Source: an uncultured Propionibacteriaceae bacterium (GTDB taxonomy: Bacteria; Actinomycetota; Actinomycetes; Propionibacteriales; Propionibacteriaceae). Taken from it: a stretch of DNA of 40,029 nt. The position numbers and the translations under genes were made by a program. The stretch is taken from assembly GCA_937988865.1 (NCBI GenBank), contig CALKHV010000012.1:1-40029 (forward strand). Direction: 5' to 3'. Shown here in pieces: positions 1 to 7,420 of this stretch; the stretch's first letter is position 1; each line of letters starts with the position of its first letter. Under the pieces are notes generated by a model. That model saw nothing but the letters and a program-made list of their open reading frames with translations, had not been told where the DNA came from and did no database searches.

Positions 1-12
1 CGGTTGTCGTAG

Positions 13-49
13 TTGTCCACAGCCGGGAGCTTCGGCCTGTTTGTCCACA
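13..49 (+). promoter_or_regulatory. Pair of DnaA boxes (TTGTCCACA x2)
   Basis: Two perfect copies of TTGTCCACA, the DnaA-box consensus of actinobacteria, lie in direct orientation at 13-21 and 41-49, 28 bp apart start to start. They sit about 50-90 bp upstream of the DUF488 gene. A DnaA titration or regulatory site is an inference; no AT-rich unwinding element or dnaA/dnaN gene is present, so I do not call an origin. Confidence 0.6.
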
Positions 50-101
50 GATTCGAGCGCGCCCCTTGTCGCGAGGGGAAGTCGGGCGGACGCTCGGACG
101 C

Positions 102-485
102 ATGCAGATCAAGCGAATCTATGAACCCGTCGCGGACGACGACGGCTACCGCGTGCTGATGGACCGGTTGTGGCCCCGCGGGGTCACGAAGGAGCGGGCG
201 GCGCTGGATGAGTGGCGCAAGGAACTGGCGCCTTCCAACGACCTCCGGAAGGCGTTCCACGCCGACATGGACTTCGACGAGTTCGCCGAGAAGTACGACG
301 CGGAACTCGCGGCGTCCCCGGCCGTGGCATCCTTCCTCGATGAGGTTCGCCGGCACGACCAGGTGACGTTGGTTTACGCGGCGCACGACCCCGACCAGAA
401 CCACGCGGTGGTGCTGCTGCGCCACCTGGAAGCTCGCCTGGCCCCCAAGCCGCGTCGGCGGAGAGCCCGTGCGGACGCGGGCTGA
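102..485 (+). CDS. DUF488 (YeaO-like) family protein
   Basis: A 127-residue cytosolic protein of the DUF488/YeaO family. The family hallmark is visible near the N-terminus (DRLWPRGV, then KERAALDEWRKELAPS), followed by LRKAFHAD, an F-x-E-F-x-x-Y segment and the closing LVYAAHD segment. The biochemical role of the family is unknown. I chose the ATG at 102 because family members begin with a short strand like MQIKRIYEP; a TTG at 66 would add 12 residues without family character. The C-terminus is Arg-rich. The gene stands alone, with two DnaA boxes upstream, and converges on the lyase gene that ends 16 bp beyond its stop. Confidence 0.85.
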   Translation: MQIKRIYEPVADDDGYRVLMDRLWPRGVTKERAALDEWRKELAPSNDLRKAFHADMDFDEFAEKYDAELAASPAVASFLDEVRRHDQVTLVYAAHDPDQNHAVVLLRHLEARLAPKPRRRRARADAG

Positions 486-501
486 CGTGCGGTGTCCCGA
501 C

Positions 502-1950
502 TCAGAGGCTGTCGCCGAAGTCCTCCCTGAACTTGGCGAGCAGCGCCAGCGGCCAGCCCGACTTGGGGGCGAGGCGTCCGTAGAAGAAGCGCAGGATCTC
601 GGGCTCCTCGACCCATTCCATGCCGCCGATCAACGCCCGGTTCCGGTATAGCCAGTCGATCCTGTCGATCGCGTAGCTGACCTGGGACAACGTGAACACG
701 CGGCGCGGTAGGGCGAGGCGCACGAGTTCCATGTGCGCCAGTGGTTCGACGCCGTCCGGGCCGCGCTGTTCCGACATGGTGCCGCGTTCCATGCCACGCA
801 CCCCGGACGCGAGGAAGATCGCCGACGCGAGCGCCGCCGCGGGGTACTCGAGCTGGGGCACGTGGTCGAGGAATCGCATGGCGTCGACGTGTGCGCCAAG
901 ACCACCGGGAGGCGTGATGACAGGGACACCACGCTTCTCAAGTTCGTTCACCATGTACGCGATGAACTGCGGGCCCTGGTTGATCATGTCCTCGTCCATG
1001 GTCTCGTCGAGCCCGACGGTGATCGCCTCCATCTCCCGCACCGACATGCCGCCGTAGGTGAGGAAGCCCTCGAACATCGGCACGAAGCCGCGCAACTGCT
1101 TGTAGACCGCCTCGTCGCGGATGCAGATGCCACCGCCGCGTCCGAAGCCCAGCTTGCGCGCGGAGAAGTAGATGACGTCGGCGCAGTCGGCGATGGCTCG
1201 CGTGATGTCGGGGATGGTCATGGACGCGCAACTGGCCTCGCGCATCTTGATGAAGTAGAGGTTGTCGGCCAGGAGGGAGGCGTCGAGCACGAGGGGGAAG
1301 CCGTGCGTCCGACAGGACGCGGCGACGGCCCGGAGGTTCGCCAGCGAGAACGGCTGGCCGCCGATGAGATTCGTCCCGGCCTCCATGCGGACGAAGCTGA
1401 TGGCGTCCGCGCCCTTCTCGGCGACCAGCGCCTCCAGTGCGGCGACGTCGAAGTTCCCCTTGAACGGGTTGTCGCTGGTGACCTCGAGTCCCTCGGCCGG
1501 GATCAGTTCGAGCACTTCCCCGCCGTTGACGACGATGTGCTGCTTGCTGGTCGTGAAGTGGTAATTCATCGGCACGTACGTCTCCGGACGCACGAGCACC
1601 ATCGACAGGATGTTCTCCGCGGCCCGCCCCTGGTGGGTGGGCAGGAAGTAGTCCATCCCGAAGATCTCGACGAGCTTGTCGTACAGGCGTGTGTAGGTGG
1701 CGCTGCCGGCGTAGGCGTCATCAGCGCGGAACATCGCGGCCTGTTGCTCCTGGCTCATCGCGTTGACGCCCGAATCGGTGAGCATGTCGAGGAACACGTC
1801 GACGTTCTGCAACAGGAAGGTGTTGTAGCCGGCGTCCTCGATCGCCTCCAGCCGCTTCTCGATGGGCAGCAGCGTGAGCTTCTGGATGATCCGGACCTTG
1901 TGCATCTCCAGCGGGAACTGTTCACCGCTGAAGAACTTCACCTTCGACAT
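502..1950 (-). CDS. Tryptophanase / tyrosine phenol-lyase family beta-eliminating lyase (PLP)
   Basis: A 482-residue fold-type I PLP enzyme of the tryptophanase (TnaA)/tyrosine phenol-lyase (TPL) family, which splits aromatic amino acids into indole or phenol plus pyruvate and ammonia. Family blocks are present: LTDSGVNAMS, DAYAGS, PTHQGRAAEN, GGQPFSLANLRA and YFIKMREA. The Schiff-base lysine is Lys266 in the segment SARKLGFGRGG, and the ring-nitrogen Asp is Asp223. Substrate-pocket residues look TPL-like: GVRGMERG carries Arg389, at the position of TPL Arg381, where TnaA has Ile. The Arg three residues after the Asp in TnaA and TPL is Leu226 here, so the cofactor site is atypical. The start has a strong GGAGG ribosome-binding site at about 1958. 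I cannot choose between tryptophan, tyrosine or another substrate. Confidence 0.8.
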   Translation of the reverse strand: MSKVKFFSGEQFPLEMHKVRIIQKLTLLPIEKRLEAIEDAGYNTFLLQNVDVFLDMLTDSGVNAMSQEQQAAMFRADDAYAGSATYTRLYDKLVEIFGMDYFLPTHQGRAAENILSMVLVRPETYVPMNYHFTTSKQHIVVNGGEVLELIPAEGLEVTSDNPFKGNFDVAALEALVAEKGADAISFVRMEAGTNLIGGQPFSLANLRAVAASCRTHGFPLVLDASLLADNLYFIKMREASCASMTIPDITRAIADCADVIYFSARKLGFGRGGGICIRDEAVYKQLRGFVPMFEGFLTYGGMSVREMEAITVGLDETMDEDMINQGPQFIAYMVNELEKRGVPVITPPGGLGAHVDAMRFLDHVPQLEYPAAALASAIFLASGVRGMERGTMSEQRGPDGVEPLAHMELVRLALPRRVFTLSQVSYAIDRIDWLYRNRALIGGMEWVEEPEILRFFYGRLAPKSGWPLALLAKFREDFGDSL

Positions 1951-2156
1951 GGACGACCTCCTCGTGGCCGGTCCGATCCTTCCACTCTGGTCTCCAGGCG
2001 GGAGGGCGGGGTCGACCCGCGAGACCCGGCAGGCGTCCGGGATGGGTCGTGTGCCGAGGCGACAGGGGCCCGGCGAACGGGGGGGTAGTACCAGTCCCTG
2101 TCTCGCGGCACGGGTAACTGGGACAGTTGTGCCACACCGTCCAGCAGGGGAGTGAC

Positions 2157-3800
2157 ATGAGTGATCGCGCGGCAACCGACCAGAGCGACCACCCGATCCC
2201 GGTCGTCGAGCACCATGCCGCGGCCGTCCAGGGTGACACGTCGGCCTTGGCACCCCTCAAGTCGGGCTTCTGGCGGTGGCTGTGGCTCGGCGCACTCGTG
2301 AGCTCCATCGGCGGCTGGATGCAGATGGTCGGCGCCCAGTGGCTCTTCGTGAAGGAGCCGAACGCAGCCACCATCGTGTCGTTCATCCAGATGGCGCAGT
2401 CGCTGCCCATGGTGCTGCTGGCCTTCCCCGCCGGGGTGCTGGCCGACATCTTCGACCGTCGCTGGCTCATGTTCTCGGTCCAGATCTACGTGATCGGCGT
2501 CGCGTTCAGCCTTGCCGTCCTCACCTTCATGGACAAGGTGACCGCGCCGATGCTGATCGCCTTCACCTTCCTGATCGCGTGCGCCGGGGCCATCCAGACC
2601 CCCGCCTGGCAGTCCCTGATTCCGGAGATCGTCCCGAGGGAACAGGTCCCCGCCGCCAGTCGCCTGGAGCAGGTCAGCGTGAACGCCGGACGCGCGGCCG
2701 GCCCCGCGATCGCCGGTTTCGTCATCGCAGCCTGGGGTGTGCCATGGGTCTTCGCGCTGAACGCCGCGTCCGTGTTGCTGCTCGCCGGCACCCTGCTCGC
2801 CTGGAGGCGTCCGAGGATCGTTGTCGAACGACGCGAGCGCTTCATCCCCGCCCTCCGCGCCGGTGGCCGCTACGTCTCCCACGAACCCGTCGTGCGCCGC
2901 ATCATCCTGCGCCTCGTCATGTTCATCTTTCCCGCCTGCGCGATCTGGGCCCTGCTCGCCATCATCGCCAGCCAGCGACTGGGGCTGGAGGCGTCCGGCT
3001 ACGGCCTCCTCTTCGCAGCCATGGGCACCGGCGCCGTGATGGGGGCGCTCACCCTCGGGAAGATCCGCGCCTACGTGTCCACCAACACACTCATCCTCGG
3101 CTGCGGAACCCTCTTCGCCGTCAGCCTCGCGCTCACGGTGATCGTTCCGAACTTCTGGACCGCCCTCCCCGTCCTCGTGCTGGCCGGCTTCGGCTGGACG
3201 GCGACCATCGCCACCCTCAACGCCGAACTCCAGCTCTACCTGCCCGTCTGGGTGCGCGCCCGCGGCATTGCGATCTACCTGATGAGCTTCATGATCGCCC
3301 AGTCCATCGGCTCCCCGATCTGGGGGCAGGTGGCCCAGCACTGGGGGCTCCGGACGGCCATCTTCACCGCCGCCGGTGTCTCCCTGCTCGCCGTGGTCGG
3401 TGGGCTGTTCTGGAGGATCCCCGAGACCGGTCACATGGATCGCGCGCCTCTCGCCTTCTGGGGTGAGGCCGCCGTGCTCACCGAGCCCGACCCCAACGAC
3501 GGCCCGATCGTCGTCACGGTCGAGTACGTCGTCCCGCCCGAGAGCGAGGCCGAGTACTTCGCCGCGATGCAGGACATGCGCCGCTCCCGCCGCCGGAGCG
3601 GGGCCACCCGCTGGGACCTCTACCGGATCGGTGAACAGCCCGACCACTTCCTCGAGACGTTCGAAGTGCCCTCCTGGGAGGAACACCAGCGTCAGCACAG
3701 CGGACGCCTCACCGCCCAGGACAAGGAGATCGAGGACCGCGCCCACGCCTTCTCGGTCGAGCGGTCAGTAGCCAGGCATCTTCTGCCACCGGGGTTCTGA
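2157..3800 (+). CDS. MFS exporter, EntS/MFS_3 type, with C-terminal monooxygenase-like domain
   Basis: A 547-residue transporter of the EntS-like major facilitator group (MFS_3). About 12 hydrophobic segments fill residues 40-430. The A-motif-like loop after TM2-3 reads GVLADIFDRRW, and the conserved central segment IQTPAWQSLIPEIVPREQ is typical of the group. After the last helix, roughly residues 455-535 form a soluble domain resembling an antibiotic-biosynthesis-monooxygenase ferredoxin-like fold (VTVEYVVPPESEAEYFAAMQ, WDLYRIGE), a known appendage in this family. The ATG at 2157 follows AGGGGAG. It diverges from the lyase gene across 206 bp, which holds the promoters of both. The substrate is unknown; export of a small molecule is inferred from the family. 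Confidence 0.85.
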   Translation: MSDRAATDQSDHPIPVVEHHAAAVQGDTSALAPLKSGFWRWLWLGALVSSIGGWMQMVGAQWLFVKEPNAATIVSFIQMAQSLPMVLLAFPAGVLADIFDRRWLMFSVQIYVIGVAFSLAVLTFMDKVTAPMLIAFTFLIACAGAIQTPAWQSLIPEIVPREQVPAASRLEQVSVNAGRAAGPAIAGFVIAAWGVPWVFALNAASVLLLAGTLLAWRRPRIVVERRERFIPALRAGGRYVSHEPVVRRIILRLVMFIFPACAIWALLAIIASQRLGLEASGYGLLFAAMGTGAVMGALTLGKIRAYVSTNTLILGCGTLFAVSLALTVIVPNFWTALPVLVLAGFGWTATIATLNAELQLYLPVWVRARGIAIYLMSFMIAQSIGSPIWGQVAQHWGLRTAIFTAAGVSLLAVVGGLFWRIPETGHMDRAPLAFWGEAAVLTEPDPNDGPIVVTVEYVVPPESEAEYFAAMQDMRRSRRRSGATRWDLYRIGEQPDHFLETFEVPSWEEHQRQHSGRLTAQDKEIEDRAHAFSVERSVARHLLPPGF

Positions 3801-3843
3801 GCCCAGGGGCGTGGTCACTGCCTGAGCGTCCACCGTGCCCGGC

Positions 3844-4080
3844 TCACCCGTCGCCCAAGGTGACGCTGAGCAGGTCGCCCGGCTGGCACGCGAGCGCGTG
3901 GCAGATGGCCGTGAGGGTCGAGAACCGGATCGCCTTGGCCCGATTGTTCTTGAGCACCGACAGGTTCGCCACCGTGATCCCCGTACGTCGTGCGAGTTCG
4001 ACGATGGTGACGCCCTGCGTGTCGAGGATCCGGTCGAGGTGAACGGTGACCTGGTGCAGATCGACGTCGTCCTCGCTCAT
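3844..4080 (-). CDS. XRE-family helix-turn-helix regulator (YozG-like)
   Basis: A 78-residue protein that is almost entirely a Cro/C1-type helix-turn-helix: GVTIVELARRTGITVANLSVL followed by NRAKAIRFSTLTAICHALACQPGDLL. Small regulators of this type are often paired with a DUF2975 membrane protein, as here. The ATG at 4080 overlaps the TGA of the upstream membrane gene by one base (TGATG), so the two are translationally coupled. It probably controls its own operon through the palindromes at 4827-4871 (inference). It converges on the MFS exporter, with 43 bp between stops. Confidence 0.88.
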   Translation of the reverse strand: MSEDDVDLHQVTVHLDRILDTQGVTIVELARRTGITVANLSVLKNNRAKAIRFSTLTAICHALACQPGDLLSVTLGDG

Positions 4081-4811
4081 CAAATGAGCCCGTCGGAGTC
4101 CTGGGCCAGGCGGACGCCACCCTCCCAGATGACGGCGAGCGCCGCGACGACCAGGGCGAACAACGCGGGGGAAAAGCTCATCGTCCAGTGGTCGGTCTCA
4201 AGGTGGGACGCCGCGGCGGAGCGGGTGAGGATCCAGATGGGGCCCCACGATGCCACCGCGTTGTGCGCCAGTCCCGCCACGGCGATCAGCAGCGCGAGCC
4301 AGCGCAGCCGGTGGGCGTTGGGCAGCGTGAAGACCTCTCCCTTTCGAGCCGACCGGGCGATGCGCAGCAGCAGCCACGACCCGACGAGGACGCCCACCGC
4401 CGCGATCCACGCGGGGGACAGCCACACGATGGTCTCCATCGGCGTGAGGGTCGTGAAGCCGGGCCACTCGACGACGGCCCGAACCGGCCCGCCGATCGAC
4501 ACAGGCAGGAGGCCTGTGGCGGCGTCCACCGTGCCGTCCACCGTGTCCTTCCAGGCCAGCGCCGGCAATTGCAGTCCCGGGTCGTCCGACCTGATTGTGG
4601 CCGGAAGTGACGGCATGTACAGGTTCGGGAGCCATCGAGGCGCCACAAGGAAGCTCCAGCCCGTGAGCCCGTAGACCGTCGTCCGCAGGGCCGAAAGCAG
4701 TCCAAGGAGCCCCCCGAGCAACGAGACCCAGAGGCCCGCTTCCGCAATGGCGACGGCGACCCGTCCGTCCTGTGCCCCGGTGACCCGGGTCGTGACCTTC
4801 AAAGCGCCCAT
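4080..4811 (-). CDS. DUF2975-like four-helix membrane protein
   Basis: A 243-residue membrane protein with four clear hydrophobic segments: after the N-terminus (VAIAEAGLWVSLLGGLLGLL), near the middle (WIAAVGVLVGSWLLL), then LRWLALLIAVAGLAHNAV, and SPALFALVVAALAVIWE at the end. The ending VIWEGG(V)RL followed by an XRE regulator is the usual arrangement for DUF2975 proteins. Between TM1 and TM2 lies an extracytoplasmic loop of about 80 residues. The start was placed at 4811 because AAGGAGG ends just upstream; an in-frame ATG at 4826 would have that ribosome-binding site as its own codons 2-4. The function is unknown. Confidence 0.7.
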   Translation of the reverse strand: MGALKVTTRVTGAQDGRVAVAIAEAGLWVSLLGGLLGLLSALRTTVYGLTGWSFLVAPRWLPNLYMPSLPATIRSDDPGLQLPALAWKDTVDGTVDAATGLLPVSIGGPVRAVVEWPGFTTLTPMETIVWLSPAWIAAVGVLVGSWLLLRIARSARKGEVFTLPNAHRLRWLALLIAVAGLAHNAVASWGPIWILTRSAAASHLETDHWTMSFSPALFALVVAALAVIWEGGVRLAQDSDGLI

Positions 4812-4826
4812 GACCGCCTCCTTCAT

Positions 4827-4871
4827 ATCGATGATCGATCTGTACGACAGACGCTACATCTCGATAATCGA
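4827..4871 (-). promoter_or_regulatory. Paired palindromic operator candidate
   Basis: Two odd palindromes lie just upstream of the DUF2975/XRE operon: ATCGAT-G-ATCGAT at 4827-4839 and TCGAT-A-ATCGA at 4861-4871. Their centres are 33 bp apart, about three helical turns, so bound dimers would face the same side. Both are AT-rich islands in a high-GC background. Autoregulation by the XRE protein is inferred from position and symmetry only. Confidence 0.5.
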
Positions 4872-4906
4872 TATGTCCAGAGGACGCGTTGGCCGATACC
4901 GTGACG

Positions 4907-5425
4907 TTACGAGGCGACGGCCTCCAACTGGGCCGAGACGTCGACGTTCACGCGAACGGGCACCGCGTTGGTGAGGTTGTCGAGCACGGGGCAGTGCGTC
5001 TCGACGGCTTCGTGCAGCTCGAGGTAGCGTCCGACCGGGTCGGGCCCGCGAAGGGTGACGTCGACCTGGATGCCCTGGTACCCGGCGCGAACGCCGTCGT
5101 CGAGGCCGAAGAAGCCGCGCGTGTCGAGATCACCCGTGAGGGAGACGTCGACCGCGTCCAGGGTCAGGCCCAACTTCTGGGCCCAGACCTGGTAGCTGAT
5201 CACGTTGCAGGCGCCGAGGGCGGCGAGGAGGTGCTCGATCGGGTTGGCCCCGAGGTCGGTGCCACCCAGGGACGCGGGCTCGTCGATCGTGAAGGCGTGG
5301 CGTCCGGCCCGGACGCTGACCTCGGTCGCGGTGCCTGGGCGCAGGCTCGCCGTCACCTGCGGACGGATGTGGTGGCCGGCGGGAATGTCGACGCGCGGCT
5401 CATTGACGGTCAGGGAAATGGGCAT
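4907..5425 (-). CDS. OsmC/Ohr family protein
   Basis: A 172-residue OsmC-like protein. Members use paired cysteines to reduce organic or fatty-acid hydroperoxides. Visible marks are the segment around residues 60-80, GTDLGANPIEHLLAALGACNVI, carrying the first Cys in the usual ALGAC position, and a second Cys near the C-terminus in VETHCPVLDNL, the classic position. The central region with FFGLDDGVRAGYQGIQVDVTL is typical of the YhfA/OsmC-like branch. The start at ATG 5425 has a GAAAGG ribosome-binding site; a longer reading frame to 5467 adds a low-complexity Pro-rich stretch. It is followed by the XRE operon's promoter region and stands as a single gene. Confidence 0.9.
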   Translation of the reverse strand: MPISLTVNEPRVDIPAGHHIRPQVTASLRPGTATEVSVRAGRHAFTIDEPASLGGTDLGANPIEHLLAALGACNVISYQVWAQKLGLTLDAVDVSLTGDLDTRGFFGLDDGVRAGYQGIQVDVTLRGPDPVGRYLELHEAVETHCPVLDNLTNAVPVRVNVDVSAQLEAVAS

Positions 5426-5776
5426 GGAAGTACCTTTCGGGGGCGATGAAGGGGGCGGAATTGCCAAGGGGAATTACGAGAATGACAAGCACGCCCTGCT
5501 GCGCTCCGCCAAAGTGGAGGAACCTGATCCGATCGCTACACAGCTCTGTGACGAGGGGCGATACGGGACGTGCTGTCAGACGGGACGCTCAGGGGCGGTC
5601 TCAACAACACATTCGCGCACGCATCATCGAGTTGGCAGCAACGCGATTGCAGCCGATCGAGACGTCTTGGGTACGCATGGGTGAAATGTTGCCACGCAAT
5701 TGTTGAGAGTGCAACTGGTGTCCCAGTATTCAGAATTCGGACGCTGACAGCCCGCAGGGGTTCGGCTCGGCGCCAC
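5426..5776. other. 351-bp intergenic stretch without a recognised gene
   Basis: Noticeably lower in G+C than its surroundings (for example 5640-5745) and poor in the GGACGC hexamer. Short open frames here have no family resemblance. It includes the upstream region of the OsmC gene. A small inverted repeat, GTTGC...GCAAC, surrounds the low-GC core near 5690-5717. It may hold the promoter of the OsmC gene or a decayed gene; I cannot decide. Confidence 0.4.
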
Positions 5777-6271
5777 TCAACCCATGAGTCGGAGCAATTC
5801 GGCTCCCCAGGCTCGGGCCCGTTCGAGCTCGCCCTCCTTCAGGGGACCTTCCTTGTCGGTCACGATGAACCCCAGCGGCTCGGCGAGGCGCGCGTACCCC
5901 TTGGCCTCCAGGGCGTCCACGATGGTGGGCGCACCCTTGCCGAACGGGCCGCGCACCTCGGTGTCGAAGCCGGCGCAGCGTCCCTGCCCTGCGGGGAGGG
6001 CTTCCATCCACGACCGGAGCGACTGGTGCGAGAGGTCAGGCGCCCTGGTGGTGCCGGGATTCCTGCGGATGCTCTCCCGCGTCCGCTCTGACGACAGGTG
6101 GAACGCGAACACCGGTCCTCCCGCGACGATCAGGTCGGCGCCCGCGATGGCGTCCCCTGTGGCCTCGTCGGTGGGCAGCGCCCTGACCTCGGGCCCGAGC
6201 CCTTCGGCGATGGCGTGGGCGACCTTCGCGGTGTTGCCCCACAGTGACTCGTAGACGACGACGGCCTTCAT
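5777..6271 (-). CDS. Flavodoxin-like protein
   Basis: A 164-residue flavodoxin-fold protein. The N-terminus MKAVVVYESLWGNTAKVA is the phosphate-binding loop that holds FMN, and ADLIVAGGPVFAFHLSS forms the second flavin-contacting loop. The end of the protein has the family's C-terminal strand and helix (GFIVTDKEGPLKEGELERARAWGAEL). It could be an electron carrier or a stress flavodoxin; the partner is not visible. It lies downstream of the molybdate operon on the same strand, separated by an 11-bp-arm inverted repeat, so it is probably a separate unit. Confidence 0.85.
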   Translation of the reverse strand: MKAVVVYESLWGNTAKVAHAIAEGLGPEVRALPTDEATGDAIAGADLIVAGGPVFAFHLSSERTRESIRRNPGTTRAPDLSHQSLRSWMEALPAGQGRCAGFDTEVRGPFGKGAPTIVDALEAKGYARLAEPLGFIVTDKEGPLKEGELERARAWGAELLRLMG

Positions 6272-6289
6272 CCCTCCATCGTGCCGCTG

Positions 6290-6331
6290 ACTCCTGCGAA
6301 CGTGTGTGAGTTCAGACAGTTTCGCAGGAGT
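6290..6331 (-). terminator. Inverted repeat with 11-bp perfect arms after modC
   Basis: ACTCCTGCGAA at 6290-6300 is exactly complementary to TTCGCAGGAGT at 6321-6331, with a 20-nt loop. It begins 6 bp past the modC stop and ends 18 bp before the flavodoxin start. It could terminate the mod transcript or be an operator for the flavodoxin gene. The long loop and the absence of a T-tract leave both open. Confidence 0.5.
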
Positions 6332-6337
6332 GAAACC

Positions 6338-7420
6338 TCACCCCGCCGGGTACGCCTCGGTCTCGGTCGCCTTCGCCGAAAGCCACACGCCCAGGCCCTC
6401 GTGCAGCCGCAGGTCGGCGACGGCCGCGGGGGTGACGTCGACCATCGCGGGCGGTGCGCCGTCCACCTGCACCCGGACGCGGTCACCCAGCAGGTCAAGG
6501 CTCGCGATCGTCCCCGACCACACGTTGCGGGGGCTCGCGTGCTCGGGACGTTCCGTGTGGACGCTGATCGCCGACGGACGCAGGCCCACGACGACGCGCG
6601 CACAGCTCTCCGCGCCCTCGGTGGGCACTGCGAACAACGTCCCACCCTGGTCGAGCTCGACCCGATGGGACGCCGGGTCGAGCGTCCCGGTGTAGAGGTT
6701 GATGCCCACGAGTCGGGCGACGTAGTCGGTGCGTGGATGCCGGGCGACTTCGGACGGCGTCCCCTGCTGCACGATGCGTCCGTGCTCGAGGACGACCAGG
6801 TGGTCGGCGAGCACGAGGGCCTCGATCGGGTCGTGGGTCACCAGCACGACCGGTCCGGCGAAGTCGCGCAGGTGCTCGCGCAGTTCGGCCCGGACGTCCA
6901 CGCGGGTGCGCGCGTCCAGGGACGCCATGGGTTCGTCGAGGAGGAGCAGGTGCGGGTCGACGGCCAGGGCGCGCGCGAGGGCGACCCGCTGCGCCTGCCC
7001 GCCCGAGATCTCACCCGGACGCCGGCCGCCCAGCCCTGCCAGGCCGAGGCGGTCGAGCCAGGCGTCCGCGATCTCACGGGACGCTCGGCGGGACTGACCC
7101 CGGCATCGCGGCCCGAAGGCCACGTTGTCGCGGACGTCCAGATGACCGAACAGCCTGAAGTCCTGGAAGACCAGGCCCACCGGGCGCCGCTCGGCGGGGA
7201 CGAACGTGTCCGCGTCCACGTCGTCGACGACCGTGTCGCCGAGGGCGATGCGGCCGCGGGAGAGGGGGATCAGCCCGGCCAGCGTCCGCAGGAGGACGCT
7301 CTTGCCCGCCCCGTTCGGCCCCACCACGCCGACGACCTGGCCGGGGGCGACGCTGGCGTCGACGTCCAGCGTGAACCCGCCCACCTCGACCACTCCCGTG
7401 ATCTCCAGAGCCCCGCTCAC
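6338..7420 (-). CDS. modC: Molybdate ABC transporter ATP-binding protein ModC
   Basis: A 360-residue ATPase that powers molybdate/tungstate import. Walker A GPNGAGKS lies near residue 35, the ABC signature SGGQAQR near 135 and Walker B LLLLDEPMASLD near 155, with the switch His in VTHDP. The C-terminal part (residues about 285-355) is a TOBE (Mop-like) domain, RNVWSGTIASLDLLGDRVRVQVD, which binds oxyanion and distinguishes ModC from other importers. I start it at the GTG of 7420, which overlaps the modB stop as GTGA; upstream GTG codons would overlap modB further. It is the last gene of the mod operon. Confidence 0.92.
   Translation of the reverse strand: MSGALEITGVVEVGGFTLDVDASVAPGQVVGVVGPNGAGKSVLLRTLAGLIPLSRGRIALGDTVVDDVDADTFVPAERRPVGLVFQDFRLFGHLDVRDNVAFGPRCRGQSRRASREIADAWLDRLGLAGLGGRRPGEISGGQAQRVALARALAVDPHLLLLDEPMASLDARTRVDVRAELREHLRDFAGPVVLVTHDPIEALVLADHLVVLEHGRIVQQGTPSEVARHPRTDYVARLVGINLYTGTLDPASHRVELDQGGTLFAVPTEGAESCARVVVGLRPSAISVHTERPEHASPRNVWSGTIASLDLLGDRVRVQVDGAPPAMVDVTPAAVADLRLHEGLGVWLSAKATETEAYPAG

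Noticed and set aside
1..100. Chromosome origin
   Set aside because: Only two DnaA boxes, no AT-rich element and no dnaA, dnaN or other origin-linked genes nearby.
1938..3746. Long minus-strand open frame opposite the MFS exporter
   Set aside because: Its sequence is rich in His/Gly/Glu/Arg with no family pattern, and the plus strand encodes a convincing transporter; it is a high-GC shadow frame.
5446..5706. 86-codon open frame in the gap downstream-to-upstream of the OsmC gene
   Set aside because: No recognisable motif, unusual composition for this genome and no supported start; a decayed gene cannot be excluded.
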